Shown here: positions 1 through 8,488 of the stretch, piece after piece | How positions within the stretch are numbered: the first letter of the stretch is position 1 | Layout: each line of letters begins with the position of its first letter | Origin: DASVEE01 sp036399695 | GTDB taxonomy: Bacteria; Acidobacteriota; Thermoanaerobaculia; Gp7-AA8 | Assembly (NCBI GenBank): GCA_036399695.1 | Contig: DASWMP010000230.1 | Location: forward strand, 1 to 12,662 | Length of the DNA: 12,662 nt | Reading direction: 5' to 3' | Made by a program: the position numbers and the translations under genes | Notes under the pieces: generated by a model | Database searches by the model: none | What the model was told of the DNA's origin: nothing | What the model saw: the letters and a program-made list of their open reading frames with translations, nothing else

Positions 1-321
1 GGCGTCGACTCGAAGAATCATCTCTTGCCCATCGCTAGACAAGAGTCGTTCGGCCTGCATCACCAGAATCGAGACCACACGTGCTGCTTTCCGATGCTGA
101 GGTAATCCGCTCCACGACTTCCGGACGTCGTCCACTGCCCATTGAACATCGGCCTCGCTTCCAGAGAGACACTCACGGATCGCCACCGCACGTCGCGCTG
201 TGTATAACTCCAGCTCAGATTCGTCGGCGCTACTTTTAGCTGCACGGAACGCAGACGACTCGCGCAGGGCCGCGGCAAGGCGTTCTGCGTACAGCGCGTC
301 GCGGAGTGAGAACCTGTCCAC
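1..321 (-). CDS. Unrecognised helical protein, N-terminal 107 codons (3' end outside window)
   Basis: The minus-strand frame is open from the window edge up to a GTG codon that directly follows the TGA of the upstream NTPase gene, in the same frame (TGA at 324-322, GTG at 321-319). Start and stop are adjacent, as in translationally coupled genes, so I take GTG as the start. The visible part begins VDRFSLRDALYAERLAAALR and is rich in Ala, Arg, Glu and Leu. It looks mostly alpha-helical, with no signal peptide, membrane segment or catalytic motif that I recognise. Its position makes it a likely partner of the NTPase, for example an effector or adaptor. That is inferred from coupling only. An alternative is that it is a C-terminal part of the NTPase split off by a stop codon, because both lie in one frame, but 762 aa is already a plausible full NTPase. 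Function unknown. Confidence 0.6.
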   Translation of the reverse strand, partial: MDRFSLRDALYAERLAAALRESSAFRAAKSSADESELELYTARRAVAIRECLSGSEADVQWAVDDVRKSWSGLPQHRKAARVVSILVMQAERLLSSDGQEMILRVDA

Positions 322-2610
322 TCAGTCGCTATCCTGCTCGCTACGCTCTACCACGTCAGGGACTGCCTCGATCATGCGCCACGGGCTCGGCTTGGGATGA
401 AGGCTGCCGTACGCTTTGTCGATGCTGTCTATGACGCGCTCAACTTCGTCATCTTCTGCCATGCGGTTGACGTCGCCACGCTGAAGGCCCGCCGCAAACA
501 ATGCATCAGTGGCCAAGCGTCTCCGCTGCCGCTTGAGCTCGACCTTGACCGCATCAGAAGCTCCCTCGACATGGACAAGTAACCTGCTCTGGATATCCGG
601 AGGAAACCCAAGCTCCGGTCTCGCCAACAGCGGCAACGTCTCTTCTTTCCACTTCTTCGTGTCGTCAGATGCCTCAGTGCCCGCCTTAGGCTGCGGGAAC
701 TCGAGCACGCCAGCCCAGTCGAGTCTCGCATCTCGATTCTTCGTCTGCGCCAGGTCAAGGGCGGCATCCAGACGATGACCGCTCCATTTTCTCTGGTAGT
801 AGATCCACGCGTACGCGAATCGTTCCAGCTTCCGCCGCGTTTCGATGACGCTTTGTAAGAACTCGGCCCATTCGCGCGTTTGAGCGAACATCTCGTCGGG
901 CCGCGGATGTTTATGGCGGCTCCAAGCGAAAGAAGCTCCGACCTTCGGCCACTCTGTCCATGCGAAGCTGAGGAAGGTCTCCCATTTCAGACCTGTCGCG
1001 TCGATCGCGAATCCTTGCTCTTGAAGCGCCTTCGCGACGAGCCCGGCAGTCAGTTCTTCCGAGCTGTCAGGTCCCCAAAGTCTTGCCTCCTTTCCGTGCT
1101 CAATGAAAGTAAACCGGGGACGGCCGCTCACAACGGTGTTGTAGCCGCCTGACTCAACGAGAGTTGGCCGGTAGAACGCACCCAGTTCGCCGACGGCCAG
1201 CACCTCGATGCCCGCCGGAGTCGTCCTTACGTCGAACTCGCCAGCGGCCGACACCACCTCTGTCAGAATCTGTGCGACGCGCGGCGCAGGTTGATTAAGG
1301 CCTAGCACCGCATGTCGCAGTTGCTGTGCTGTCCGGTAGGTCATAACCGGCAGTTCGACGGCAGCACCGGCGGCAGCATTTGCGAGATCTGAAAGCGCGT
1401 CTCCAGCACCACGGCGTCCGGACCGCATGAGGTTGAGCAACGTGCGAAAGTTAGCGTCGAGGGGTGCACTGCGACGCAAAGGTGACTTCGTTCCATCTCG
1501 TGGTTCGACTCGCACCGCGACGTGACGTGGGTAACTCAAGAAGTCCGAGAGCGTCAGTTTCGTGAGGGTCCAGCGGTTCCGACGAGGAAACACTTTCTCG
1601 AAGGCAGATTTGGCCAGTTCGTTGGCCCATCTCTCGATGTCGACCGATGACGACTCGCGCGACTGGCTCTCTCTTATCAGCTTCCGTTGCTGCCCTAGGA
1701 AATCCAGCCTGAGCATGTCCAGCATGTGGTCTTGGTCGGCAGCGACCAGAAAAAATACGTTCGGATGTGTTAAAAGCCGCAGTGCGGGTAGCAACTCGCG
1801 TATGCGGCCAACCTGCAGGTCGACGTCGTCTATCACGATTACGAAGACCGGATCGTCCGCGAGTTGGTCATCACCGCGCAGTGATCGACCGACGCGAATG
1901 ACGTGGTCGACGAACCACACCCACTGCTCACGTAAGTGTTGCCAGTCCCTGACTTGTTCCTCGCGATCGAGCACCTGTTCGATCAGCCCCTTTGTTTTCG
2001 ACACATCACTCCACCCTACGGCCGCAACGCGGAAGAGTGAATGCCAAAGGTCCATCAGGCGGCTACTGTCGTCGGACGCCGCTAATTCGTCGTTCGGGTA
2101 CGTGAGCTCGTCGTAGCGCTCTACGGTTGGACGCCACGCTTGAACGATGCCTGCAACGAGCGGCATCTCCCGCGGCAACGGATCGAAATCAAGGTTACTA
2201 ATCACCCGGATGTTTGCTGGAGTTGCCCCGTCCTCCGGAATGCGGCTATCCTCACCACGAAGCGCGTTGATGCGCGCTTTGTCGACTTCATCGAGTTCCC
2301 AACGCTCACCTGCTGCATCCGCAGCGCCGTGCCAGCGTTTGATCAGCGTGAGCAATATCGATGTCTTGCCGGTGCCGCGACCGCCATCGAGGAGAAGCAC
2401 GCGCTGATAACGGTTTTCGGCCTGCGCGAGATGCGGTGGATTGAACTCTCGGCTGCGCGTCCGCCGAACGCGCTCGCGGTTTGGCTCACGAGGAAGCGGC
2501 TCGGCTAGTCGCCTCTCTATCTCAAAAATGATCTGCCACTCTCGGTCTGACAGTTGCTTCGGCTGCAACGGCCCTGTGTCGAGGCTGGCGATTTCAGCGA
2601 TTTCTGCCAT
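322..2610 (-). CDS. Large P-loop NTPase (AAA/STAND/KAP-like), 762 aa
   Basis: A cytosolic protein with an N-terminal NTPase domain. Walker A is GGRGTGKTS at about residues 76-84, on a VLLLD strand. Walker B is VFVIVIDDVDL at about 255-265, followed by a LLTHPNVFFLVAADQD strand-helix typical of AAA/STAND/KAP-type ATPases. Residues from about 300 to 762 form a long region without recognised motifs and with several aromatic-rich stretches (e.g. WIYYQRKWSGHRLD). No transmembrane helix is evident, which argues against classical membrane-anchored KAP NTPases. The ATG at 2610 is preceded by GGGAG at 8-nt spacing, a good ribosome-binding site. The gene lies 39 nt after the methyltransferase gene and is followed directly by the GTG-started partner gene. 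Stand-alone NTPases of this type with a coupled partner are common in phage-defence and other conflict systems; that role here is inference. Nucleotide binding is well supported; exact family and substrate are not. Confidence 0.85.
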   Translation of the reverse strand: MAEIAEIASLDTGPLQPKQLSDREWQIIFEIERRLAEPLPREPNRERVRRTRSREFNPPHLAQAENRYQRVLLLDGGRGTGKTSILLTLIKRWHGAADAAGERWELDEVDKARINALRGEDSRIPEDGATPANIRVISNLDFDPLPREMPLVAGIVQAWRPTVERYDELTYPNDELAASDDSSRLMDLWHSLFRVAAVGWSDVSKTKGLIEQVLDREEQVRDWQHLREQWVWFVDHVIRVGRSLRGDDQLADDPVFVIVIDDVDLQVGRIRELLPALRLLTHPNVFFLVAADQDHMLDMLRLDFLGQQRKLIRESQSRESSSVDIERWANELAKSAFEKVFPRRNRWTLTKLTLSDFLSYPRHVAVRVEPRDGTKSPLRRSAPLDANFRTLLNLMRSGRRGAGDALSDLANAAAGAAVELPVMTYRTAQQLRHAVLGLNQPAPRVAQILTEVVSAAGEFDVRTTPAGIEVLAVGELGAFYRPTLVESGGYNTVVSGRPRFTFIEHGKEARLWGPDSSEELTAGLVAKALQEQGFAIDATGLKWETFLSFAWTEWPKVGASFAWSRHKHPRPDEMFAQTREWAEFLQSVIETRRKLERFAYAWIYYQRKWSGHRLDAALDLAQTKNRDARLDWAGVLEFPQPKAGTEASDDTKKWKEETLPLLARPELGFPPDIQSRLLVHVEGASDAVKVELKRQRRRLATDALFAAGLQRGDVNRMAEDDEVERVIDSIDKAYGSLHPKPSPWRMIEAVPDVVERSEQDSD

Positions 2611-2649
2611 GCATCGTTCTCCCGTCTGCGGCGGCTGCAGCGCACGCGT

Positions 2650-3363
2650 TCAACATCTCCCGGACACGAATGGAGCAATGACACACGAGTTAACCATATG
2701 GGTGTCATGAAATCCACCGGCGCGAAAGACACGGGTCAGAAGCAGCGGGCTTGCAAACCTCAATTGATGTCGTTCCGTCAGCAAATCCCCATTCGCCCTG
2801 CTCGCGTACACGTACTCGGCAATCACCCGATGCTCTACATCGTGTAGAGGCCGAAACCGATGGATGAAGTACGTGTCGTCCGGCTCACCGGCGGGTCCGG
2901 GCTCGACGTCCACATTGACCGCGCCAGTCATAACCTCGTCGTTCGCAACCTGCAGGATCAGGAGACCACCCGGGCGCAGCGCGCGGTAACAGCGTGCGAT
3001 GACGTCCTCCAACTCCGCGAGTGACTCGGCGTAATGGATGGTCCAGGACAACGAACAGATGACGTCGTAGGCGTCGACCTCATCAATCCGCTGCATGCGC
3101 TGGACGCGCACGCGATCGGCGCCCACGCGCTGTGCGGCGACGTCGATCATCTCAGGAGCCGAGTCGAGACCGTAGGCGTCAATGCCGGCAGCAAGCGCAG
3201 CTTCCAGGAAGACCCCTGTGCCACAGCCTACGTCGAGCAGCCGGCAGTTCTGCGGCGCGACGCGCAGGGCTTCCGCGATGACGAAGGCGTGGTCGTGCTT
3301 GTAGTGGCCCGGCGGCGTGTGCAGGTCGTAACGGTGGGCGAACTCACGAAAGAGGCGGTACAT
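2650..3363 (-). CDS. Class I SAM-dependent methyltransferase, 237 aa (last gene of the operon)
   Basis: A soluble Rossmann-fold methyltransferase. Motif I is LLDVGCGTG at about residues 42-50, the SAM-binding glycine loop. The acidic end of the second strand follows as AYGLDSAPEMI (about 63-73), and ALRPGGLLILQV is the usual post-motif strand before the C-terminal half. Its length is normal for a complete small-molecule or peptide methyltransferase. The N-terminus contains YDLHTPPGHYKHDH, a His/Tyr-rich segment ahead of the SAM domain that may help shape the acceptor site. The ATG at 3363 sits 2 nt after the UvrA-paralog stop and has GGAGAG upstream inside that gene, so it is translated as part of the same operon. 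The acceptor substrate cannot be read from the sequence. The operon context suggests a tailoring methylation, or less likely a self-protective methylation. Confidence 0.88.
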   Translation of the reverse strand: MYRLFREFAHRYDLHTPPGHYKHDHAFVIAEALRVAPQNCRLLDVGCGTGVFLEAALAAGIDAYGLDSAPEMIDVAAQRVGADRVRVQRMQRIDEVDAYDVICSLSWTIHYAESLAELEDVIARCYRALRPGGLLILQVANDEVMTGAVNVDVEPGPAGEPDDTYFIHRFRPLHDVEHRVIAEYVYASRANGDLLTERHQLRFASPLLLTRVFRAGGFHDTHMVNSCVIAPFVSGRC

Positions 3364-3365
3364 CG

Positions 3366-6300
3366 TCAGCTCTCCGGCACCACGTCCGCGTCTACTGCAT
3401 TCATGGTCGTAAACGATTCGACGGCTCGCTTGGCGACGGCAGCCTCCCCTTCGGGGTGTGCTTTGACGAGTGGCGCGAGGCAGTGGAGGATGCGCTGCTT
3501 CGTCCTGCGCTGCCGGGACGACGCTGTCTCGAGGCTATCGATTGCGTCGTACATGGCGCGCGGGGCCGACCGGACCCATTGATCGAACGACACTCCGTTC
3601 GCGTCCAACAACTTGGAGAACGTCTGCAAACCGCTCCCGCCGCATCGCGGACACCGCAGGAAGCGGGCGCTGTGGCGGATACTCGCGGCCCACTCGGCAT
3701 CACGGCTCCGGTCTGCTTCATCGAGCACACGCCGGTACAAGCCATCCCACCGCAGCCAGGAAGCCACTTCAGCCGGATTGCAGCCCGGTTTCAGAAAAGA
3801 ACCGGCGCCGGGGCGAGACCAGAAGCCGAAGAGGATCTGATCGCGCGCCGCAGCATCGAGGCGCGCGAACGGGGTGCTCGCATCCCACAGGCCTTCCTTC
3901 GCCAGGCGCCGCAGAAACGGTTTCAGCTCGTTCTGTCGCACGCCTTTCATGACGGCGTTTGCCTGCGGAGTGAGAAAGGCATCATCCTCCGGCGTCCGCT
4001 TGGGGTTGGCCACGACCAGCGCGTCGTCCAGCGCGCTGACGACGCGGCGGCCAGTACACATCGGACAGCGTCCGAGTGCGTCGTGCCGCGTAAAGTGGGC
4101 CGGCACGGGGGACATCGGACCGACGATGGCGTGCTTCACGTCCACAAGACGATCCGAGGCCGTCGCGCGCAGACGTCCTTTCTCGTCCCGTAGCTCCACA
4201 TAGCGCGCGCCGACGGCGAACGCGTCACGGAGCGCCGCGAACCGGGCTTCGTCGGATTCATCGCGCGGCTGGAAGCGGTCACCTGCCGCTCGAAGTTCGT
4301 GGATCTCCTCACCACTGGCGGCAGCCCCTGCGGTGTTGACGAGCCGCAGCCCCTCTTTCGTCAACAGAGACTTCACGGCACGCACAGCGGACTCCGGAAG
4401 AGCCGTGCCCCACGTCTGCATGTCGGTGAGAAACGGCTGAATGGCCAGCCAGCGGTTCGGTTTGTCCCGCCACTCGTCGAGCACGGCCGTAAACAGATTC
4501 GCGGCGGTGGGGCGCTGTACGTCAAGGAGCAGCTTCGGCACCTCGGCATCGAGGCCGCCCACTTCCCACGCTTCGCGTTCGGACCACAACCGGTCCGAGA
4601 CGACGACCACCGGTTCGATGACCGAGTCGTCCGTGACGGCAACGCTGGCATCGCCGGTCATGAGCGTGCGCAGAAGCGCGTGCGTTCGATCGACCTGCTC
4701 CTGGAGCGGGAGCGTCCGTTTCCTGACGGTCTGTTTTTCAGATGGCTGATCTTTCGGTGTCGTCAGCTTGCCCGCCAGCGCGAGTCCGGTCGGCGTTTTC
4801 GCCCGCGCGAGGTCTTCAGGCGTTCCGCCGAAGACGATTTTGCCGCCCTCCGGACCGCTACCGGGACCGAAATCGATGACCCAGTCGGCTGATGCGATCA
4901 GCCGGAGATCGTGCTCTACGATGATGACCGTATTTCTGCCGCCGTCCACAACGCGTTCGAGTGCAGAGGCCAGCCGCTGTACGTCACAGGCGTGCAGACC
5001 GACCGCCGGTTCATCCATGATGAAAAGCATGGAACCGGTCGTGTCGCGTGCGAGTCGCATCGCGAGCCGCAGGCGTTGTACTTCCCCGCCGCTCAATGTG
5101 TCGATCCGGCGGCCGAGCGCAACGTAGCCGATCCCGAGCTCACACACCGCGTCGATGAGCGCGGGCGGAATCCCGAACGTCTCGGAGTACGGACTGAGTT
5201 GCGCGAACGGTGTTTCGAGCAACTCCTGTACGTTGACGCCGCCAACCCGGACCGCCAGAACTCGTTGGCCGTAACGCGCGCCGCCACACGAAGGGCACGC
5301 CGACCAGAGATCGCCGTCCGCCACCGCGCCGGCACCCGCGCAAATGTCGCATCGGCCGTTGCCGGCGTTGACGCCGAAGTCGGACGCGGTCAGTCCTTCC
5401 CGTTTCGCATCCGGCGACGCCGCAAAGACCTTTCGCACATCGTCGAACAGGCCGCTGAACGTCGCCACGAGACTGCGCCGGTTCGGCTGTGGCATCGTCT
5501 GATCGAGCGCGACGACCCCTTTGATCGCAGCCGCACCGCTGATGGAGCGCCACTTGCCGCGGCGCAGCGCGAAATCGGCGGCATCATCGCCGGTCGATTC
5601 CAGCAGCGCGGGCGCGAGCACGCCCCGCACGAAGCTCGACTTCCCGGAGCCAGAGACCCCCGCAATACACGTCAAGCGGCCGACCGGGATCTCACAATCC
5701 AGCCCTTCGACATTGTGGATTGATGCGCCACGGATCTTGATAGTCGGATGCTTCTCGTCAACCGGCAGTTGCGCGCGAAGGACATGTTCGGATGTCGCGC
5801 TGGGCCGTCGTCGAGGCGAGCCGGCATACGTGATCTCTCCACCGGCGGCACCGGCGCCAGGGCCAACTTCGACCAGCCAATCGGCAGCGTCCCAAAGCCG
5901 TTCGCGGTGTTCGTTCAGGATGACCGTGTGGGCACCACGCAACCGCTGCAATGCGGCGGAGAGACGCGTCAGATCCGATTCGTGGAGGCCGCGTGCCGGT
6001 TCGTCGAGCAGGAGGCACAGACCACTCTCGCCGGCATTGAGGACACGCGCGAGCCGGATGCGGCGGCTCTCGCCTTCACTGACGTCGAGCATGCCGCGAT
6101 CCGCGGTCAGATACCCGAGGCCTACGAGCACGATCGAGTGCGCATGCCGCCGCAGGGCCTCCACGAGCGAACGCGCATTCGTATCGACGCCTCGCGCAAA
6201 GGCACCGCGCTCCGCCGCAAACTGCTCCAGTTCCGCAAACGTCATCCCGAGGATCTCGGCGAGGCCGTGTCCTCCGACCCGGAGTGCGCGCGCCTGCGGC

Positions 6301-7613
6301 GACCAGCGCGTTCCGCCACACGCTTCACAGGAACCGACTTCGACGAACGCCAGCAACTGGTCCGCGATCTTCGTCCCGGCGGCGGACTTGTCGAGGATCA
6401 CCTTCCGGAATCCCGGAAACGGACGCGCCGCGCCGAACTTCTTGCCGGAGCGATCGCGATCGAACACAAGGTCACTGCCGCTGCCGTTCAGGATCAGGTT
6501 GCGCGCGGACGACGGGAGCTTCGACCACGGCACGTCGGGCGAGAAGCCGTGCATACCGCGGAGCCCTTCGACCGTCTCGTGCTGAATGTTGACGTACTTG
6601 TAATTCTTCTCAGTCCAGATCGCGAACGCGCCCTCGTTCATCGAGCGATCCGGATGGGCGACGAGTGCAGCTTCGCGTAACTGCCGCCCTGTTCCGGTTC
6701 CAGCACATTCCCGGCAAGCGCCGCTGTCGGCATGCTCGGGCGCGTTGAACGACAACAGGTGCGACGTTGCGCGGGCAAACACCGCCGGATCGTCGGCATG
6801 CACCCAATGCTTCGTGGAATCGAGGCGCGGCCCATATGGACCGGCCAGGTCAGGGTCCGTTGACGCCGGGAGCGTCACGACAATTGAGCCGTTGCCGGCG
6901 AGAAATGCGCGCGCAAGGATTTCCTGCAGCCGCGGCGCAACAGCGGCACCTTTGATTTCTACGGATCCAATGTGCGCTTCAATCGTGTGCCGGACGTTCG
7001 CGTTGACTCCCGCGAATCGCGATACCTCGACGGTACGGCCACTCTCGCGGAACTTCGGCGGATCGGTTTCGCTGCGGACGATCACCTGCTCGACTCCGTG
7101 TTGCGCGAGCCGCTTCACCGCCGCCACTCCGTCGGTCCTTTCTTGCCGAACCGGCGCCGCCCACACTTCAACTTCGCCGCGGTAGTGCCTCGCGAGCCAG
7201 GCGGCGTATGACTCGGCCGACGGCGACGGGACCTCGCTCTTCGCGCGCTCCGAGTACGAAACCGACGCCAGCACGAACAGGCGGCGCACGACGCCGAGAA
7301 ACCCTATCGCGGTGCCGACCGTCGTGCGGATGCTCGGCCTGAAGCCGCGCTGCCCGACGAGGACGGTCGGAGGAAGAGGCCCGACGAACGCGTTGACGTC
7401 CGGCCGCTCCAATTCCTGCTGCGACAGGCCGAGGAACGTTCGCATCCGCCGGCTGCCTTCGGCGGCAAGTGTGTCCGCCAGCAGCGAGCTTTTGCCCGAG
7501 CCGGAGACGCCGGTGACGACCGAGATCTTCCTCAAAGGAAAATCGACGTCAACGTTCTTCAGGTTGTTGGCGTCAGCGCCGACGACTTCGATCGCCGCGG
7601 AAGTCTTCGTCAT
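3366..7613 (-). CDS. UvrA paralog with two ABC modules and an extra C-terminal UvrA-like zinc module, 1415 aa
   Basis: An ABC-class DNA-binding ATPase related to the damage-recognition subunit of UvrABC. ABC1: Walker A GVSGSGKSS (35-43), CRECAGTG (300-307) and CEACGGTRW (429-437), Walker B LCLLLDEPA (532-540), NEH loop. ABC2: Walker A GVSGSGKSS (652-660), CDIC/CPSC zinc ligands (755-776), signature TLSGGEVQR (839-847), Walker B MLFIMDEPA (862-870), VEHD (899-902). UvrA is usually about 940-980 aa. The extra 450 residues carry CPMC (1183-1186) and CPRCGG (1321-1326). The ABC1 signature is degenerate (VSEGES), and the first CPxCG zinc finger normally in the UvrB-binding region is absent. I chose the ATG at 7613 because homology starts there and it overlaps the oxygenase stop by 4 nt; the open frame runs 98 codons further upstream, but that part is antisense-like low-quality sequence. 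It is probably a self-resistance or specialised DNA-surveillance protein, not the housekeeping uvrA. Confidence 0.9.
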   Translation of the reverse strand: MTKTSAAIEVVGADANNLKNVDVDFPLRKISVVTGVSGSGKSSLLADTLAAEGSRRMRTFLGLSQQELERPDVNAFVGPLPPTVLVGQRGFRPSIRTTVGTAIGFLGVVRRLFVLASVSYSERAKSEVPSPSAESYAAWLARHYRGEVEVWAAPVRQERTDGVAAVKRLAQHGVEQVIVRSETDPPKFRESGRTVEVSRFAGVNANVRHTIEAHIGSVEIKGAAVAPRLQEILARAFLAGNGSIVVTLPASTDPDLAGPYGPRLDSTKHWVHADDPAVFARATSHLLSFNAPEHADSGACRECAGTGTGRQLREAALVAHPDRSMNEGAFAIWTEKNYKYVNIQHETVEGLRGMHGFSPDVPWSKLPSSARNLILNGSGSDLVFDRDRSGKKFGAARPFPGFRKVILDKSAAGTKIADQLLAFVEVGSCEACGGTRWSPQARALRVGGHGLAEILGMTFAELEQFAAERGAFARGVDTNARSLVEALRRHAHSIVLVGLGYLTADRGMLDVSEGESRRIRLARVLNAGESGLCLLLDEPARGLHESDLTRLSAALQRLRGAHTVILNEHRERLWDAADWLVEVGPGAGAAGGEITYAGSPRRRPSATSEHVLRAQLPVDEKHPTIKIRGASIHNVEGLDCEIPVGRLTCIAGVSGSGKSSFVRGVLAPALLESTGDDAADFALRRGKWRSISGAAAIKGVVALDQTMPQPNRRSLVATFSGLFDDVRKVFAASPDAKREGLTASDFGVNAGNGRCDICAGAGAVADGDLWSACPSCGGARYGQRVLAVRVGGVNVQELLETPFAQLSPYSETFGIPPALIDAVCELGIGYVALGRRIDTLSGGEVQRLRLAMRLARDTTGSMLFIMDEPAVGLHACDVQRLASALERVVDGGRNTVIIVEHDLRLIASADWVIDFGPGSGPEGGKIVFGGTPEDLARAKTPTGLALAGKLTTPKDQPSEKQTVRKRTLPLQEQVDRTHALLRTLMTGDASVAVTDDSVIEPVVVVSDRLWSEREAWEVGGLDAEVPKLLLDVQRPTAANLFTAVLDEWRDKPNRWLAIQPFLTDMQTWGTALPESAVRAVKSLLTKEGLRLVNTAGAAASGEEIHELRAAGDRFQPRDESDEARFAALRDAFAVGARYVELRDEKGRLRATASDRLVDVKHAIVGPMSPVPAHFTRHDALGRCPMCTGRRVVSALDDALVVANPKRTPEDDAFLTPQANAVMKGVRQNELKPFLRRLAKEGLWDASTPFARLDAAARDQILFGFWSRPGAGSFLKPGCNPAEVASWLRWDGLYRRVLDEADRSRDAEWAASIRHSARFLRCPRCGGSGLQTFSKLLDANGVSFDQWVRSAPRAMYDAIDSLETASSRQRRTKQRILHCLAPLVKAHPEGEAAVAKRAVESFTTMNAVDADVVPES

Positions 7614-8488
7614 ACGGCTGGCTCTTTCACGTGCAGCACATACAACGACCGCGACTCGAACTCGGCCGGAAAACGGGTGAATCGCACGGAACACGCGCCG
7701 CGGTAATGCAGCGCCGTGCGGTTCGACACCAGCACAGTGTCGCCGGGCGCCGTATGGAAAGGTACCGATGCGTCCATTGCAGCGCGGTGGATCGTGGCGA
7801 TGATCGACTCGAGATCCGGTCTCCCCGCATTGAGCCGCGCGTCGGCCATTCTCAACGTGTGCGGGTGATAACGGATGCTCCCGTTCTGGACGAGTCTTCC
7901 GCGCCACACAGCCGACGCGCGTTCATGCGTCATCGCGATCTCTTCCTGGGTGAGGAACCGGAGCGCTGCGGCGTCGCTTTCGTCGCCGTTCCTGAGCCGC
8001 GCAAGCAACTCCGGCAGGAAGGCGACGCGCTGCTCCGCGTACTCCGGTGCGCCCGGATCTTCCCGTTCACACTGCATCGCTGTCCCGCGCGGCGGGTGCG
8101 CCGAGACGTTCCCGTCGGTGTGGAAGTCACCGGCACGCGTGGTGTGCGACAGTTCGGTCGTCCAGGGCGACATCCGGAAACGCTTCACGATCTTGCCCGG
8201 TTTGTATGTGTCGAACGAGCCGCGGAAGACGGTAGCGAGGATCAGCAGCGAGCGGCCGTCATCTGCTTCGAGCCCTCGCACGACGACGTACCCGCGATGG
8301 TCAATCAAAGAGGTCACGGCGCCGCAGAACATAAGCCACGCTGAATCTGCACGGAGCGGTGCGGCGATGTCGGACTGCAGAGCCAGCGTTTCCGCTTCGT
8401 CGATGCTTCCGAAGCTCGCGGCGAGCCGGTCGACCGCTGCCTTCAGCCCGCGGTCGACCTCAATCTCTGGCAGCACTGGTCCGGTCAT
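7610..8488 (-). CDS. Fe(II)/2-oxoglutarate-dependent oxygenase, TauD/clavaminate-synthase-like, 292 aa
   Basis: Likely a non-heme iron oxygenase that hydroxylates, desaturates or otherwise oxidises a substrate with 2-oxoglutarate and O2. The facial triad is visible: H123 and D125 in DFHTDGN, and the distal His H261 in NRTALHYRG. Arginines at 269, 272 and 280 (VRFTRF...SRS) lie where the 2-oxoglutarate-binding Arg is expected. The NR-x-x-LH-x-RG arrangement and APGDTVLVSNR before the distal His are typical of the clavaminate synthase/asparagine oxygenase branch of the TauD superfamily. About 290 aa is normal for that branch, so the enzyme looks intact. The ATG at 8488 overlaps the upstream methyltransferase end by 29 nt; a GTG 12 nt downstream is an alternative start. 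Its stop overlaps the UvrA-paralog start by 4 nt. Its place between two methyltransferase genes supports a tailoring role. Substrate unknown. Confidence 0.87.
   Translation of the reverse strand: MTGPVLPEIEVDRGLKAAVDRLAASFGSIDEAETLALQSDIAAPLRADSAWLMFCGAVTSLIDHRGYVVVRGLEADDGRSLLILATVFRGSFDTYKPGKIVKRFRMSPWTTELSHTTRAGDFHTDGNVSAHPPRGTAMQCEREDPGAPEYAEQRVAFLPELLARLRNGDESDAAALRFLTQEEIAMTHERASAVWRGRLVQNGSIRYHPHTLRMADARLNAGRPDLESIIATIHRAAMDASVPFHTAPGDTVLVSNRTALHYRGACSVRFTRFPAEFESRSLYVLHVKEPAV

Noticed and set aside
5521..6680. Two long plus-strand open frames opposite the UvrA paralog (354 and 310 codons)
   Set aside because: They lie antisense to conserved ABC motifs and show only composition-driven Arg/Ser/Pro sequence.
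3366..7613. Housekeeping uvrA
   Set aside because: The protein is about 450 residues too long, has a degenerate ABC1 signature and lacks the first zinc finger, and it lies in an operon of tailoring-type enzymes.
7614..7907. In-frame extension of the UvrA paralog upstream by 98 codons (open to 7907)
   Set aside because: It lies wholly inside the oxygenase gene, in another frame, carries no UvrA similarity and is rich in Arg/Pro/His as antisense or shifted GC-rich frames are. The ATG at 7613 fits UvrA homology and a 4-nt overlap.
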